Assembly (NCBI GenBank): GCA_963813635.1
Contig: CAWEZO010000002.1
Span: forward strand, 682,001 to 746,000
DNA: 64,000 nucleotides
Origin: JBBRZM01 sp963813635
GTDB lineage: Bacteria > Actinomycetota > Acidimicrobiia > IMCC26256 > JBBRZM01
Reading direction: 5' to 3'
Shown: piece by piece, positions 1-6,949 of the stretch
Position numbering within the stretch: position 1 is the stretch's first letter
Layout of the letters: the number at the start of each line of letters is the position of its first letter
Made by a program: the position numbers and the translations under genes
The notes under the pieces: model-generated
Told to the model about the DNA's origin: nothing
The model's input: the letters and a program-made list of their open reading frames with translations, nothing else
Database searches by the model: none

Positions 1-1
1 T

Positions 2-562
2 GTCTACGACGAGCTCGCCGAGAAGGTCGTGGGCTACACGCGCGACATCAAGCTCGGCGATCCGTTCGACCTCTCCACGGGCGTGGGACCGGTCATCAGC
101 CGGAGCGCGCAGGAGCGCATCATCGGCATGATCGAACGGGCGCAGGCCGAAGGCTCGGGAAAGCTGCTGATCGGAGGCGGCATCCCGGGTGGTGAACTCG
201 CCGGCGGCTTCTACGTCGAGCCGACCGTCTTCGGCGACGTCCGCCCCGACAGCGAGATCGGCCAGGTCGAGGTGTTCGGACCGGTGCTCTCACTGATGCG
301 CTTCCACACCGAAGAGGAGGCGCTGGAGATCGCGAACGGAACGTCCTACGGTCTCGCCTCCTACATCTGGACTCAGGACATCGGGCGGATCAACCGGCTC
401 GCCGCGCGGCTGGAGGCCGGCGGCGTGTACGTCAACGGTGCGTCGCCGGTGATCGGCTGCGAGCTTCCGTTCGGCGGCGTCGGCATCTCCGGTTTCGGGC
501 GCGAAGGCGGCCTCGAAGGCCTCCTGGAGTTCGTGCGCACGAAGGCGGTCGCGATCGCATGA
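2..562 (+). CDS. Aldehyde dehydrogenase family protein, C-terminal part (5' end outside window)
   Basis: The open frame runs in from the window edge, so only the last 186 residues are present. This part corresponds to the end of the catalytic domain and the oligomerisation tail of NAD(P)-dependent aldehyde dehydrogenases. The EVFGPVLSL segment contains the conserved Glu-Phe-Gly-Pro that contacts the cofactor ribose, and LPFGGVGISGFGREGG is the usual family ending. The catalytic Cys lies upstream, outside the window. The stop overlaps the next gene's start (ATGA), so it is the first visible gene of a catabolic operon with an SDR and a CMD-family protein. Substrate cannot be inferred. Confidence 0.93.
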   Translation, partial: VYDELAEKVVGYTRDIKLGDPFDLSTGVGPVISRSAQERIIGMIERAQAEGSGKLLIGGGIPGGELAGGFYVEPTVFGDVRPDSEIGQVEVFGPVLSLMRFHTEEEALEIANGTSYGLASYIWTQDIGRINRLAARLEAGGVYVNGASPVIGCELPFGGVGISGFGREGGLEGLLEFVRTKAVAIA

Positions 563-1362
563 CGGTGCCCTTCGATCTCGACGGCGCGGTCGCCGTACTC
601 ACCGGCGCCGGAAGCGGCATCGGCCGGGCGACGGCGCGCTCGCTCGCGGATCGAGGCGCGCGCGTGGCCGTGAGTGATGTCGACACCGAGCGCGCCGAGG
701 AGACGGCCGCGCTCGTCGTGACCGCGGGCGGCGAGGCGATCGCGGTCAACGTCGACGTCGCGCGACAGTCGGACCTCGAAGACCTGCGAGACCGTTGCCT
801 GCAGCGATTCGGCCGCGTCGATGTCGTGTTCAACAACGTCGGCGTGATCGCGATGGGCGCGCCCGAGTCGCTGCCCATCGAGGCCTGGCAGCGCATGCTC
901 GACCTCAACCTGCTGAGCATCGCCCGCAGCAACCTCGTCTTCCTTCCGCTGCTCCTCGCGCAAGGCCGCGGCCACGTTGTGAACACGGCATCGGCGTCCG
1001 GGCTACTCGCGTACGGGTTCGACCGGCTCCCCTACGTCGCCAGCAAGCACGCCGTCGTCGGTGTGACCGAGGCGCTCGCGCTCTATCTCGGGCCGAAGGG
1101 CATCGGCGTGACGTGTGTGTGCCCGTCCGGCGTGATGACGAACATCGTCGAGCAGATCACCTTCTACGGCGAGGCGGCGTCGCCGCGAGCGCCGCAGCAC
1201 CCGGTTGTCGACGCGGACGTTGTCGGCGAACTCATTGCCGACGCGGTGACGGCCGGCACGTTCCTCGTGGTGACCGCACCCGAGATCCTCGATGAGCTCC
1301 GCGAACGCGCCTCGGATCCCGAGGCCTACGTGCAGCGGATGATCAAGGAACAGCAGCCGTGA
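559..1362 (+). CDS. SDR family NAD(P)-dependent oxidoreductase
   Basis: A 267-residue classical short-chain dehydrogenase. The N-terminal TGAGSGIGRA is the Rossmann TGxxxGIG cofactor loop, NNVGV is the NNAG-like strand, and the Ser-Tyr-Lys catalytic set is visible in NTASASG and YVASKHA. Asp in the VSDVDTER segment, after the second strand, suggests NAD preference. Start ATG overlaps the preceding aldehyde dehydrogenase stop, implying translational coupling. It probably oxidises an alcohol or hydroxyacyl intermediate in the same pathway; the actual substrate is unknown. Confidence 0.93.
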   Translation: MTVPFDLDGAVAVLTGAGSGIGRATARSLADRGARVAVSDVDTERAEETAALVVTAGGEAIAVNVDVARQSDLEDLRDRCLQRFGRVDVVFNNVGVIAMGAPESLPIEAWQRMLDLNLLSIARSNLVFLPLLLAQGRGHVVNTASASGLLAYGFDRLPYVASKHAVVGVTEALALYLGPKGIGVTCVCPSGVMTNIVEQITFYGEAASPRAPQHPVVDADVVGELIADAVTAGTFLVVTAPEILDELRERASDPEAYVQRMIKEQQP

Positions 1363-1523
1363 CGCGCGTCGGGTCCATCGGCCTCAGCAGCCAGGGCGCG
1401 CCGATGGCTCGTCGGATCGTCGACGCCGGCTACCCGACAACGCTATTGGCGCGGCGGCCCGCGACGCTCGAGCCCTTCGCCGATACCGCGGCCGCGACGG
1501 TCGCGGTACCGGCACGGCCATGA
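1359..1523 (+). pseudogene. N-terminal remnant of a 3-hydroxyisobutyrate dehydrogenase-like (6PGDH-fold) gene
   Basis: GTG at 1359 overlaps the SDR stop (GTGA), and 54 codons follow to a TGA that overlaps the next ATG (ATGA). The peptide begins VTRVGSIGLSSQGAPMAR, the beta-alpha-beta NAD-binding start of the HIBADH family (usual form GxIGLGxMGxPMA), and continues through DAGYPTTLLARRP to LEPFADT. It then stops, so about 230 residues including the catalytic Lys region are missing. Both overlaps are preserved, so an in-place deletion has shortened the gene without breaking translational coupling. Alternatively it is an expressed micro-protein; I see no sign of function. Confidence 0.7.
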
Positions 1524-2272
1524 CCGCCGACGACCTGTATCGCGCCGTGATGATGGTGGACCCGCCGGCCGGACATTCTCCGCTGGGCGCGGCGGAGCGC
1601 GAGCATCTCTTCGGGGTCGTGTGGAACCGTCCCGGCTTGAGTATTCGCGACCGCAGACTCGTCAGCATCGTGTGCGTCAGCGCGGCGGTCGATGTGCCCG
1701 CGATGGACGCGCATGTCTATGCCGCGCTCGCGAGCGGCGATCTGACCGTCGAGCAGCTGAACGAGTTCACGCTGCACTTCGCCGTGTACTGCGGCTGGCC
1801 GAGGGCTTCCCAGCTCGAGATGTCGGTGCGGACGCAGTGGCAGCGCATCCATGACGAGCGTGGCGAGCCCACACCGGCGTTCCCACAGCTTGGCGTCGAA
1901 GATCTCGGCATCTCGGACCCCGCGCGGCGGATCACCCAGGGTATCGAGTGCTTCGAGGAGATCAGCCTCGTACAGGCGCCACCGCAGGACTCGCCGTACT
2001 TCTATGCCGGGATCCTCAACTTCGTGTTCGGTCACCTCTGGCAGCGCCCGGGGCTCACGCGCCGCGAACGCCGGCTCATCTCGATCCCGTGTGCCGGCGT
2101 GTCGGATGCGATCGGCCCGATCTGGTCGCACGTCACGTCGGCGCTCGGTTCCAGTGACGTGTCCTACGACGAGATGCAGGAGCTCATTGTGCACTTCAGT
2201 GCCTACGCGGGGAGGCCGCGGGCGGAGGTGCTCCAGAACGTCGCCGCCCAGTGGCAGGCTGCGCGCGCATGA
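1520..2272 (+). CDS. Carboxymuconolactone decarboxylase family protein, two CMD domains
   Basis: This 250-residue protein is an internal duplication. Residues about 25-105 and 150-235 both have the CMD/AhpD-like helical pattern: a WxRPGLxxRxRRLxS start, then an EEL/EQL helix and a HF(A/S)xYxGxPRA end (NEFTLHFAVYCGWPRA and QELIVHFSAYAGRPRA). Neither half has the CxxC of peroxidase-type AhpD; single Cys residues occur in each. The family includes 4-carboxymuconolactone decarboxylase, but many members are uncharacterised. It sits between a dehydrogenase operon and a TetR gene, with ATGA overlaps on both sides. Confidence 0.85.
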   Translation: MTADDLYRAVMMVDPPAGHSPLGAAEREHLFGVVWNRPGLSIRDRRLVSIVCVSAAVDVPAMDAHVYAALASGDLTVEQLNEFTLHFAVYCGWPRASQLEMSVRTQWQRIHDERGEPTPAFPQLGVEDLGISDPARRITQGIECFEEISLVQAPPQDSPYFYAGILNFVFGHLWQRPGLTRRERRLISIPCAGVSDAIGPIWSHVTSALGSSDVSYDEMQELIVHFSAYAGRPRAEVLQNVAAQWQAARA

Positions 2273-2967
2273 CCTACGCCGACGCCGACGCGAAGTCCGC
2301 CAGCGCGCTTCGCCTCGTGCTTGCGGCCGAACGGCTGTTCGCGTTCCACGGGATCGACGGCGTCTCGCTCCGGCAGATCTCGATCGAAGCCGGCTTCTCC
2401 AACAACTCGGCCGTCCACTACTACTTCGGTTCCAAGGGAGGGCTCATCAGTGCGATCTTTCGGCACAGACTCCCGCAGCTCAGCAGCGAGCGCCGGCTCC
2501 TCGCAGCGCGCTCTGACCCCGACGACCTTCGCCCGCGATTCGAGGCGCGCTACCTCCCGGTGCTCAACCTCGCCGAAGCGACCGACAACCACTACGTCTC
2601 GTTCGTCGAACAACTGCAGCGCCGGGCGATGGCGTCCGCCGCGCAGCCGCCGCACCTGCCGCACCTTCCCGAAGAAGGGCAGCGCGCCCACGACGAGTTC
2701 CGCCGCGACATCGAGGCGATGCTCACGCACCTCGAGGAGCCGTTGCGGCGGATTCGCGTCGCGGACGGCGAGTTGTTCTGTCTCCACGCGGCCGCCGATC
2801 GCGAACGAGCAGTCGCGAGCGGCGCCGAGCTCCCGGCGTTCGAGCTGTTCGTGAGCTCCCTGTTCGACGGCCTCATGGCCTTCCTGTCTGCGCCGGCGTC
2901 CGAGGCCACGCGGCGGTGGCTCCTTCGGGCGGATGACGTTGCCGATCAACGGCTCCGCCTGCTGTAG
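2269..2967 (+). CDS. TetR/AcrR family transcriptional regulator
   Basis: ATG at 2269 overlaps the CMD stop (ATGA), which fixes the start better than the longer open frame. The N-terminal HTH is typical: AAERLFAFHGIDGVSLRQIS, then an AGFSNNSAVHYYFGSKGGLI recognition helix and the YYFxSKxxL hallmark. The C-terminal ligand domain has about 170 residues and is not conserved enough to name a ligand. As last gene of the ALDH-SDR-CMD operon it probably represses that operon. Confidence 0.92.
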   Translation: MTYADADAKSASALRLVLAAERLFAFHGIDGVSLRQISIEAGFSNNSAVHYYFGSKGGLISAIFRHRLPQLSSERRLLAARSDPDDLRPRFEARYLPVLNLAEATDNHYVSFVEQLQRRAMASAAQPPHLPHLPEEGQRAHDEFRRDIEAMLTHLEEPLRRIRVADGELFCLHAAADRERAVASGAELPAFELFVSSLFDGLMAFLSAPASEATRRWLLRADDVADQRLRLL

Positions 2968-3543
2968 GAGCGTTGCGCGTCGACGGCGAGCGACCAAGAA
3001 GTAGCGCCGCGGCGCGACTGCGACGGTGTGTTGGGCGCGGAACGCGGAATCACGCGACCTCACAGGCCGCTCTCGAGTCATGCGTCGGGCAGTCGCCGGA
3101 AAGGGTCATGCGCTCGCGCGTGACCTCAGCGTGACCTCACGGCCGGTCACGCACCATCATCGAGCGGCACCCGGCGGCACGACACGAACCACTTGAGGCA
3201 TGTGTGCACAGGTCAGCAGGTTTATCGCTGATGGCGCTCGCAGCGCGGCGTGGCAGCTTGTGCGCCAATCGGTGACGCGGCCCACACGCCGGTACCGAAC
3301 AACGAGCAACCAACGCGAGGTCAACCGGCACCCGGCAGCGAGCCGCCGTCACCCGCCGGGCACGGCCTCGAGCCCAACGCGGTCTCTGCAAGCCAGGGCG
3401 TGCCCCCCGGCGAGGCGACGGTCGAAGTTTCGTTGACGATTGGCAGCTTCATCCCAGCTTCATGGGAGGACTCGTCGTTGCCTCATCGTGTCGCGGTTAC
3501 CTGTGAGGAGAAGATTCAGAGACAGCGAACAAGGAGAACGAAG
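2968..3543. other. Intergenic region, no gene supported
   Basis: About 575 bases without a convincing gene; the open frames here lack family motifs and ribosome-binding sites. It contains two adjacent 11-base repeats of cgtgacctca(g/c) at 3119-3140, a TTGACG hexamer at 3433-3438 and the CAGCTTCAT direct repeat listed separately. The 3' part is therefore likely the promoter region of the SHOCT/two-component operon. Confidence 0.5.
3444..3463 (+). promoter_or_regulatory. Direct repeat CAGCTTCAT with 11-base period, candidate OmpR/PhoB-type binding site
   Basis: Two identical 9-mers, CAGCTTCAT, start at 3444 and 3455, giving an 11-base period. Tandem half-sites spaced one helical turn apart are the usual target of OmpR/PhoB-type winged-helix regulators. 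Such a regulator is encoded just downstream at 4132. A TTGACG hexamer lies immediately upstream. Autoregulation by that two-component system is my inference. Confidence 0.5.
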
Positions 3544-3771
3544 ATGATGGATGGTGGCGGTTTCGGGTGGGGTGGTTGGGTCATCGGCGTCACGCTGATG
3601 GTGGCGTTCTGGGGACTGTTGTTCTGGGCGATCGTGAGCCTCGTGCGACGCCCCACGGAATCCACGTCGAGGACCCGCAGCGCCGAGGAGATCCTCGCCG
3701 AGCGGTTCTCGCGCGGCGAGATCGACCAAGCCGAGTTTGAGGAACGTCGTCGCGTGCTCGCAGCGCGCTGA
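3544..3771 (+). CDS. SHOCT domain small membrane protein
   Basis: A 75-residue protein. ATG 3544 follows AAGGAG at 3531-3536 at good spacing, so the much longer upstream open frame is not used. A Gly/Trp-rich start (MMDGGGFGWGGW) leads into one transmembrane helix (VIGVTLMVAFWGLLFWAIVS), then a basic linker and a C-terminal SHOCT motif (AEEILAERFSRGEIDQAEFE). SHOCT modules are short oligomerisation or membrane-anchored helices common in actinobacteria, often near metal-resistance and two-component genes. First gene of the 3.5-5.9 kb operon. Confidence 0.87.
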   Translation: MMDGGGFGWGGWVIGVTLMVAFWGLLFWAIVSLVRRPTESTSRTRSAEEILAERFSRGEIDQAEFEERRRVLAAR

Positions 3772-3794
3772 CGACAGACCCAGAGAGGATGAGG

Positions 3795-4070
3795 ATGATG
3801 ACGAAGTTCTCCACGGTCTTGCTGGGAAGTGTGATCGCGTTGGCGATGACAGTGCCCGTCGTTGCGGCTGTCGCGGTGGTCGACTCGGGTGGCGGCGTCG
3901 GCAGGCATCCCGAGTCCGGGATGATGTCCGGCGCCGGGACCATGAAGGGTCGGCACATGGATGCTGCGGATCGCAAGGCCCATCGCGCCGAGATGCATCA
4001 GCAGCATGGCGCCATGGGCGGTACGGGCAGCGGGATGAGGCGGGGTGCGGCCACGTCCAGGGCCACTTGA
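3795..4070 (+). CDS. Small exported Met/His-rich protein, putative metal-binding
   Basis: About 91 residues. Three ATG codons (3789, 3795, 3798) lie close together; AGAGG at 3784-3788 is best spaced for 3795. A signal peptide is clear (KFSTVLLGSVIALAMTVPVV then AAVA). The mature part is rich in Met and His, for example HPESGMMSGAGTMKGRHMDA and EMHQQHGAMGG, a composition typical of periplasmic copper-binding peptides. It lies between the SHOCT gene and a two-component system whose sensor loop also contains a Met cluster, which suggests a role in copper or another soft metal. No domain is recognised. Confidence 0.65.
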   Translation: MMTKFSTVLLGSVIALAMTVPVVAAVAVVDSGGGVGRHPESGMMSGAGTMKGRHMDAADRKAHRAEMHQQHGAMGGTGSGMRRGAATSRAT

Positions 4071-4095
4071 TGACGACGCGAGTGATGCGCGAGCG

Positions 4096-4123
4096 CCGGC
4101 CCCCGGTTTCGATCGGGGGCCGG
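4096..4123 (+). terminator. Perfect 10-bp hairpin between exported peptide and response regulator
   Basis: ccggcccccg (4096-4105) pairs perfectly with cgggggccgg (4114-4123) around an 8-base loop. It lies 26 bases after the small exported-protein stop and 9 bases before the regulator ATG, with no T-tract. It could be a transcription attenuator or processing site that lowers expression of the two-component genes relative to the small proteins. Confidence 0.6.
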
Positions 4124-4131
4124 TCTCTACG

Positions 4132-4839
4132 ATGACCGCCGTGGCTGCACAACGTGTCCTTGTGGTCGACGACGAAGCCAAGATTCGCGGGATCGTCCGG
4201 CGCTACCTCGAGCTCGAGGGCTACGAGGTGGCCGAAGCAGCCGACGGCCCGACCGCATTGAAGATCGCCAGGGATCTGCGGCCGGACCTGGTGGTACTCG
4301 ACGTGATGATGCCCGGCCTCGACGGGATCGACGTCCTGCGATCGCTGCGTACCGAGTCCGACATGTACGTCATCTTGCTGACCGCGCGCGCCGAGGAGGT
4401 CGACAAGCTCATCGGCTTGTCGGTGGGTGCCGACGACTACGTGACCAAGCCGTTCAGCCCGCGTGAACTCGTCGCCCGCGTCAAGACTGTGTTGCGCCGA
4501 GAACGCGGGACCCGACTCGACGGCGGCGACGAGCGGCTCGACTTCGAGGGTTTGTCGGTCGATCTCGCCCGACGCGAGGTCGACCGAGACGGGCGGACGG
4601 TCGAGCTCACGACGCTCGAGTTCGACCTGCTCGCCGCGCTGGCCCGAGCACCGGGCCGCGTATTGACACGCCGCCAGCTGCTCGAGCAGGTCTGGGGATG
4701 GGACTTCTACGGCGACGAACGCGTGGTTGACGTCCACATTCGCGCCATTCGCAAGGCGCTGGGTGACGACGCAGGCGCACCCCAGCTGATCGGCACGGTT
4801 CGTGGCGTGGGCTACAAGTTCCTCGGAGTGACGCGATGA
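4132..4839 (+). CDS. OmpR/PhoB-family response regulator
   Basis: 235 residues. The receiver domain (about 1-120) shows the acidic pocket in VLVVDDEAKIRG, the phospho-Asp in DLVVLDVMMPGLDG, the switch Thr in ILLTARAEE and the Lys in DDYVTKPFSPREL. The C-terminal winged helix (about 140-232) has ELTTLEFDLLAALARAPGRV, the recognition region ERVVDVHIRAIRKALGDD and the wing GTVRGVGYKF. ATG 4132 is chosen over upstream in-frame codons because family proteins begin a few residues before the first strand. The stop overlaps the kinase start. Confidence 0.95.
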   Translation: MTAVAAQRVLVVDDEAKIRGIVRRYLELEGYEVAEAADGPTALKIARDLRPDLVVLDVMMPGLDGIDVLRSLRTESDMYVILLTARAEEVDKLIGLSVGADDYVTKPFSPRELVARVKTVLRRERGTRLDGGDERLDFEGLSVDLARREVDRDGRTVELTTLEFDLLAALARAPGRVLTRRQLLEQVWGWDFYGDERVVDVHIRAIRKALGDDAGAPQLIGTVRGVGYKFLGVTR

Positions 4840-5924
4840 ACCACCTCCGCCGGCTCGACGTTCGCTTGTTCCTCTCATACGCCGTCGTCGTGATCGTGGG
4901 CGCGGCGACATTGGCGATCACCTTCAGCCTCGTCGCACCCAGCCTGTTCGACAACCGCATGATGGGCATGGGCCCGAGCACCGCGGCAGGGACGTCAGGA
5001 GGGCACCGGGCGTTTGGTGAGGCGCTTCGCGCCGCGCTGCCGGTCGCGGTGCTCGTCAGCGTCTCGCTGTCAGCACTTGTCGCCGCGTTCGTCGCTCGGA
5101 GGATCCTCCGCCCGATCGAAGCCGTCCGTCGCGCGACCGCACGCCTCGCCGACGGCCACTACGACGAACGCGTCGAAGAACCCGACGAGCTGGAGCTCGC
5201 AGCGCTCGCGTCGGACGTGAACCGACTCGCCTCCGCGTTGGAGTCCACCGAGCACCGCCGACGGGAACTCATCAGCGAAGTCGCCCACGAGATGCGCACA
5301 CCGTTGACCACGATCGACGGCTACGTCGAAGGCATCCTCGACGGGGTCTTTGAACCCACCGAAGAGGTCCTCACCGGCATCGCCGAGGAGACCGCCCGCC
5401 TCGCTCGACTCGCAGCCGATCTCGGTGCCGTCTCGCTCGTCGACGAACGCGCACTCGAACTCCACCTGGCCCCTGCCGATCTCGGCGGTCTTGCGGCCCG
5501 CGTCGTCGAGCGACTGCGCCCACAGTTCGACGCGAAGCACGTCGGCTTGGAACCCCGCACCGACACACCGACACCCGTCATCGTCGACCACCAACGGATC
5601 ACGCAAGTATTGACCAACCTCGTCGGCAACGCCCTCACCTACACGAACCCCGGCGGTCACGTGACCGTCACGGCGTCGCACACCGGCGACCACGTGCGCG
5701 TCGTCGTCGCCGACACCGGAATCGGCATCGCTGCCGAAGATCTCGCACGCGTGTTCGAACGCTTCTACCGCGTTGCCGACATCACCCGCCCGCCCAGCGG
5801 AAGCGGCATCGGTCTCACCATCGCCCGAAGCCTCGCCCGCGCACACGACGGCGAGATCCACGCACGCTCGCCAGGCCCCGGGCAAGGTTCTACCTTCACC
5901 CTCGAACTCCCCACCTCGACCTGA
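4836..5924 (+). CDS. Sensor histidine kinase, partner of the adjacent OmpR-type regulator
   Basis: 362 residues. The first TM helix (FLSYAVVVIVGAATLAITFS) is followed by a short extracytoplasmic loop with a Met cluster (NRMMGMGPS), a second TM, then HAMP (RRILRPIEAVRRATARLADG), HisKA with the H-box SEVAHEMRTPL, and HATPase_c with the N-box QVLTNLVGNALTY, DTGIGI G1 box, FERFYR F-box and GSGIGLTIA G2 box. All catalytic elements are present. It overlaps the regulator gene by 4 bases. The short Met-containing loop would suit metal sensing, but this is inference. Confidence 0.95.
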   Translation: MNHLRRLDVRLFLSYAVVVIVGAATLAITFSLVAPSLFDNRMMGMGPSTAAGTSGGHRAFGEALRAALPVAVLVSVSLSALVAAFVARRILRPIEAVRRATARLADGHYDERVEEPDELELAALASDVNRLASALESTEHRRRELISEVAHEMRTPLTTIDGYVEGILDGVFEPTEEVLTGIAEETARLARLAADLGAVSLVDERALELHLAPADLGGLAARVVERLRPQFDAKHVGLEPRTDTPTPVIVDHQRITQVLTNLVGNALTYTNPGGHVTVTASHTGDHVRVVVADTGIGIAAEDLARVFERFYRVADITRPPSGSGIGLTIARSLARAHDGEIHARSPGPGQGSTFTLELPTST

Positions 5925-6089
5925 GAGGCTGCGCCACCAAATCGCCAACCAGCCAGTGATGCGCTCTGCGCCGAAACGGCGAGGCGCGCCGACCGGACCA
6001 GGACGCAGGCTCGGAGCGGCAAGCCGACTGCTACCTCGACGACCGGGGGCCGGCGCCTTACAGATGACGCTGATAAGACTCCATAATTA

Positions 6090-6118
6090 TTGACTCAGTT
6101 GTTCTTGTACCATTAGTC
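6090..6118 (+). promoter_or_regulatory. Candidate promoter of the arsenic block
   Basis: TTGACT at 6090-6095 with a weak -10-like TTAGTC at 6113-6118 (17-base spacer), ending 8 bases before the ATG of the HTH-phosphatase gene. The local drop in GC content (aattattgactcag) in very GC-rich DNA supports a promoter here. The -10 match is poor, so confidence is limited. Confidence 0.4.
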
Positions 6119-6125
6119 TCCCGGC

Positions 6126-6800
6126 ATGGCTGGGGACAGATCGGTGGCGACCCGGGCTGCCCGGCATGCGGCGCTCGGGGACGTGGTGCGGTTGGAGATC
6201 GTCGATGCGTTGGCGCTCTCGGACCTCGCATCCGTCGAGCTCGCGGAACGGTTCGGGATCGCGTCGAACCTGCTCGCCCACAATCTCGACGTGCTCGAAA
6301 CCGCAGGGTTGATCTCACGGTCGCGTTCGAGCGGCGATGGTCGCCGCCGTTATGTGCACCTGTTGCGGGACGCGCTCGAGGGGCTCGCACCAGGCCGGCG
6401 GGTTCGGGCCGGCCGGGCGTTGTTCGTGTGCAGCGCCAACTCGGCCCGCTCACAGATGGCCGCCGCCTTGTGGTGCCAGGCCACGGGCGGGCCGGCTGAG
6501 TCTGCGGGCACGCATCCCGCCAGACGGGTACACCGCGGGGCGATTGCTGCCGCGACTCGAGCCGGCTTGGACCTCGGGTCGGCGACGCCGCACGACCTTG
6601 CGGACATCGAATCGTTCCCCTCCCTCGTCGTCACGGTGTGCGACCAGGCCCACGAAGAGCTCGAGGCCGACGAGACGCGGTTGCACTGGTCGATCCCAGA
6701 CCCGGTCCCGGTGGGAACGAAACGGGCGTTCGACGCAGCGCTGGTGGAGCTCCGCGACCGGATCCGCACGCTCGTCGACGCCTCGGAATCCGCATCGTGA
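6126..6800 (+). CDS. HTH (ArsR-like) domain fused to a low-molecular-weight phosphatase/arsenate-reductase-like domain
   Basis: 224 residues in two parts. Residues about 8-85 form a winged helix (AALGDVVRLEIVDALALSD, then VELAERFGIASNLLAHNLDV and a DGRRRYVHL wing). Residues about 97-220 form a protein-tyrosine-phosphatase-like fold with the P-loop VCSANSARSQMA (CX5R) and a late Asp-Pro (SIPDPVPVGT). In single-domain arsenate reductases of this fold the P-loop Cys attacks arsenate. Fused HTH-phosphatase proteins occur in actinobacterial ars loci and may sense or reduce arsenic. First gene of the ars block. Confidence 0.85.
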   Translation: MAGDRSVATRAARHAALGDVVRLEIVDALALSDLASVELAERFGIASNLLAHNLDVLETAGLISRSRSSGDGRRRYVHLLRDALEGLAPGRRVRAGRALFVCSANSARSQMAAALWCQATGGPAESAGTHPARRVHRGAIAAATRAGLDLGSATPHDLADIESFPSLVVTVCDQAHEELEADETRLHWSIPDPVPVGTKRAFDAALVELRDRIRTLVDASESAS

Positions 6801-6949
6801 GCGACGAGGTACAACCCCGGCGATCTCGCGCTGTCGACCCGCCGCGTGGCGGCCGAGGCGTTCGGCGTCGCGAGGTTGATCGGCGCCGGGATCGGTTCGG
6901 GGATCATGCGCCGCTGCTCCCCCACAACCACGCGGAGAGCCTCCAATGA
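6797..6949 (+). pseudogene. Probable N-terminal remnant of an ars-associated aquaporin (MIP family) gene
   Basis: About 150 bases between the HTH-phosphatase and ArsC genes have no intact gene. In the frame starting near 6811 they read STRRVAAEAFGVARLIGAGI then GSGIM. This closely resembles the start of MIP/aquaglyceroporin proteins of ars operons (RRLAAExxGTxxLxxxVxGSGIMAERL). After GSGIM the similarity appears to continue in another frame (LLPHNHAESLQ), then the ArsC ATG follows. The rest of the channel, including both NPA motifs, is absent. This is recognition by eye of a short stretch, so only moderately certain. Confidence 0.5.

Noticed and set aside
3250..3543. N-terminal extension of the SHOCT protein
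   Set aside because: The extension has no conserved features, and AAGGAG precisely precedes ATG 3544.
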